Assembly: GCF_028858725.1 (NCBI RefSeq)
Contig: NC_084768.1
Coordinates: 34,130,664 to 34,194,663, forward strand
DNA from: Colius striatus
Lineage: Eukaryota > Chordata > Aves > Coliiformes > Coliidae
Direction of reading: 5' to 3'
DNA: 64,000 nt
Below, piece after piece: positions 63,954 to 64,000 of the stretch. Each line of letters starts with the position of its first letter. The stretch's first letter is position 1. The position numbers and the translations under genes were made by a program. Under the pieces are notes generated by a model. The model saw only the letters and a list, made by a program, of their open reading frames with translations. It searched no databases and was not told the DNA's origin.

Positions 63954-64000
63954 GAAACTTTAGTCACCTAAGCGATCAGCTGCACTCAGGTGCCCACAGA
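63954..64000 (+). CDS. ARHGAP29: Probable next ARHGAP29 coding exon, cut by window end
   Basis: A long T-rich tract (63912-63951) ends in CAG at 63951-63953, one of the strongest acceptors in the window. Entering in the phase left by 46644, it reads GNFSHLSDQLHSGAHR with no stop to the edge. I do not recognise these residues; the human protein continues DCFKEVIHIRLEELL. It may be a bird-specific or alternative exon, or chance: 16 open codons is weak evidence. Confidence 0.4.

Noticed and set aside
1-64000. CRISPR arrays, tRNA, rRNA, bacterial operons or integrated phage
   Set aside because: No regularly spaced repeats, cloverleaf sequences or dense ORF packing were seen; gene structure is that of a vertebrate with introns.

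Overview
The window is vertebrate nuclear DNA and almost certainly from a bird. It has long AT-rich introns, two CpG-island promoters, several CR1 LINE copies on both strands ending in the avian 'ATTCTATGATTCTATG'-type tail, and one avian ERVL-type LTR fragment. The CR1 and LTR types would suit a neoavian species, but I cannot fix the species.

Two protein genes are recognisable, both partial and arranged head to head. ABCD3 (peroxisomal half-transporter PMP70) runs leftward. Its first eight coding exons lie at 20578-20696, 7662-7698, 6322-6420, 5030-5118, 4108-4177, 3241-3338, 2532-2655 and 1513-1569. All junctions are GT-AG, the phases agree, and together they give residues 1-231; the ATP-binding half lies off the left edge. 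ARHGAP29 (a Rho GTPase-activating protein) runs rightward. It has a CpG-island non-coding first exon ending at 43534, a start-codon exon at 46321-46644 (87 codons plus one base) and possibly a third exon opening at 63954 and cut by the window edge. The order matches the known vertebrate neighbourhood ABCA4-ARHGAP29-ABCD3-F3.

Layout: 1-1512 is ABCD3 intron 8, with an internally deleted CR1. 1513-7698 holds ABCD3 exons 8 to 2 in short introns, with one old antisense-to-window CR1. 7699-20577 is the 12.9-kb ABCD3 intron 1, with a 1.1-kb CR1, a CR1 tail, an ERVL-type LTR fragment, an older CR1 and a possible cryptic exon. 20500-21110 is the ABCD3 CpG island. 21110-43150 is about 22 kb of intergenic DNA with one CR1, small tandem repeats and a CpG-dense candidate regulatory block near 31.8-32.3 kb. 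43150-44110 is the ARHGAP29 CpG island. 44110-63953 is ARHGAP29 introns around the start-codon exon.

The two genes do not act in one pathway: ABCD3 imports acyl-CoA substrates into peroxisomes, and ARHGAP29 turns off Rho at the cell cortex. They share only the intergenic regulatory space. I saw no CRISPR array, tRNA, rRNA, operon or new multi-gene system. The observations most worth a second look are a 48-bp inverted segment copied inside a CR1, a CR1 whose esterase-domain ORF1 is joined to its far 3' end, a G-quadruplex and Z-DNA-prone tract flanking the ARHGAP29 first exon, uORFs and a possible alternative ARHGAP29 N-terminus, and the CpG-dense intergenic block.
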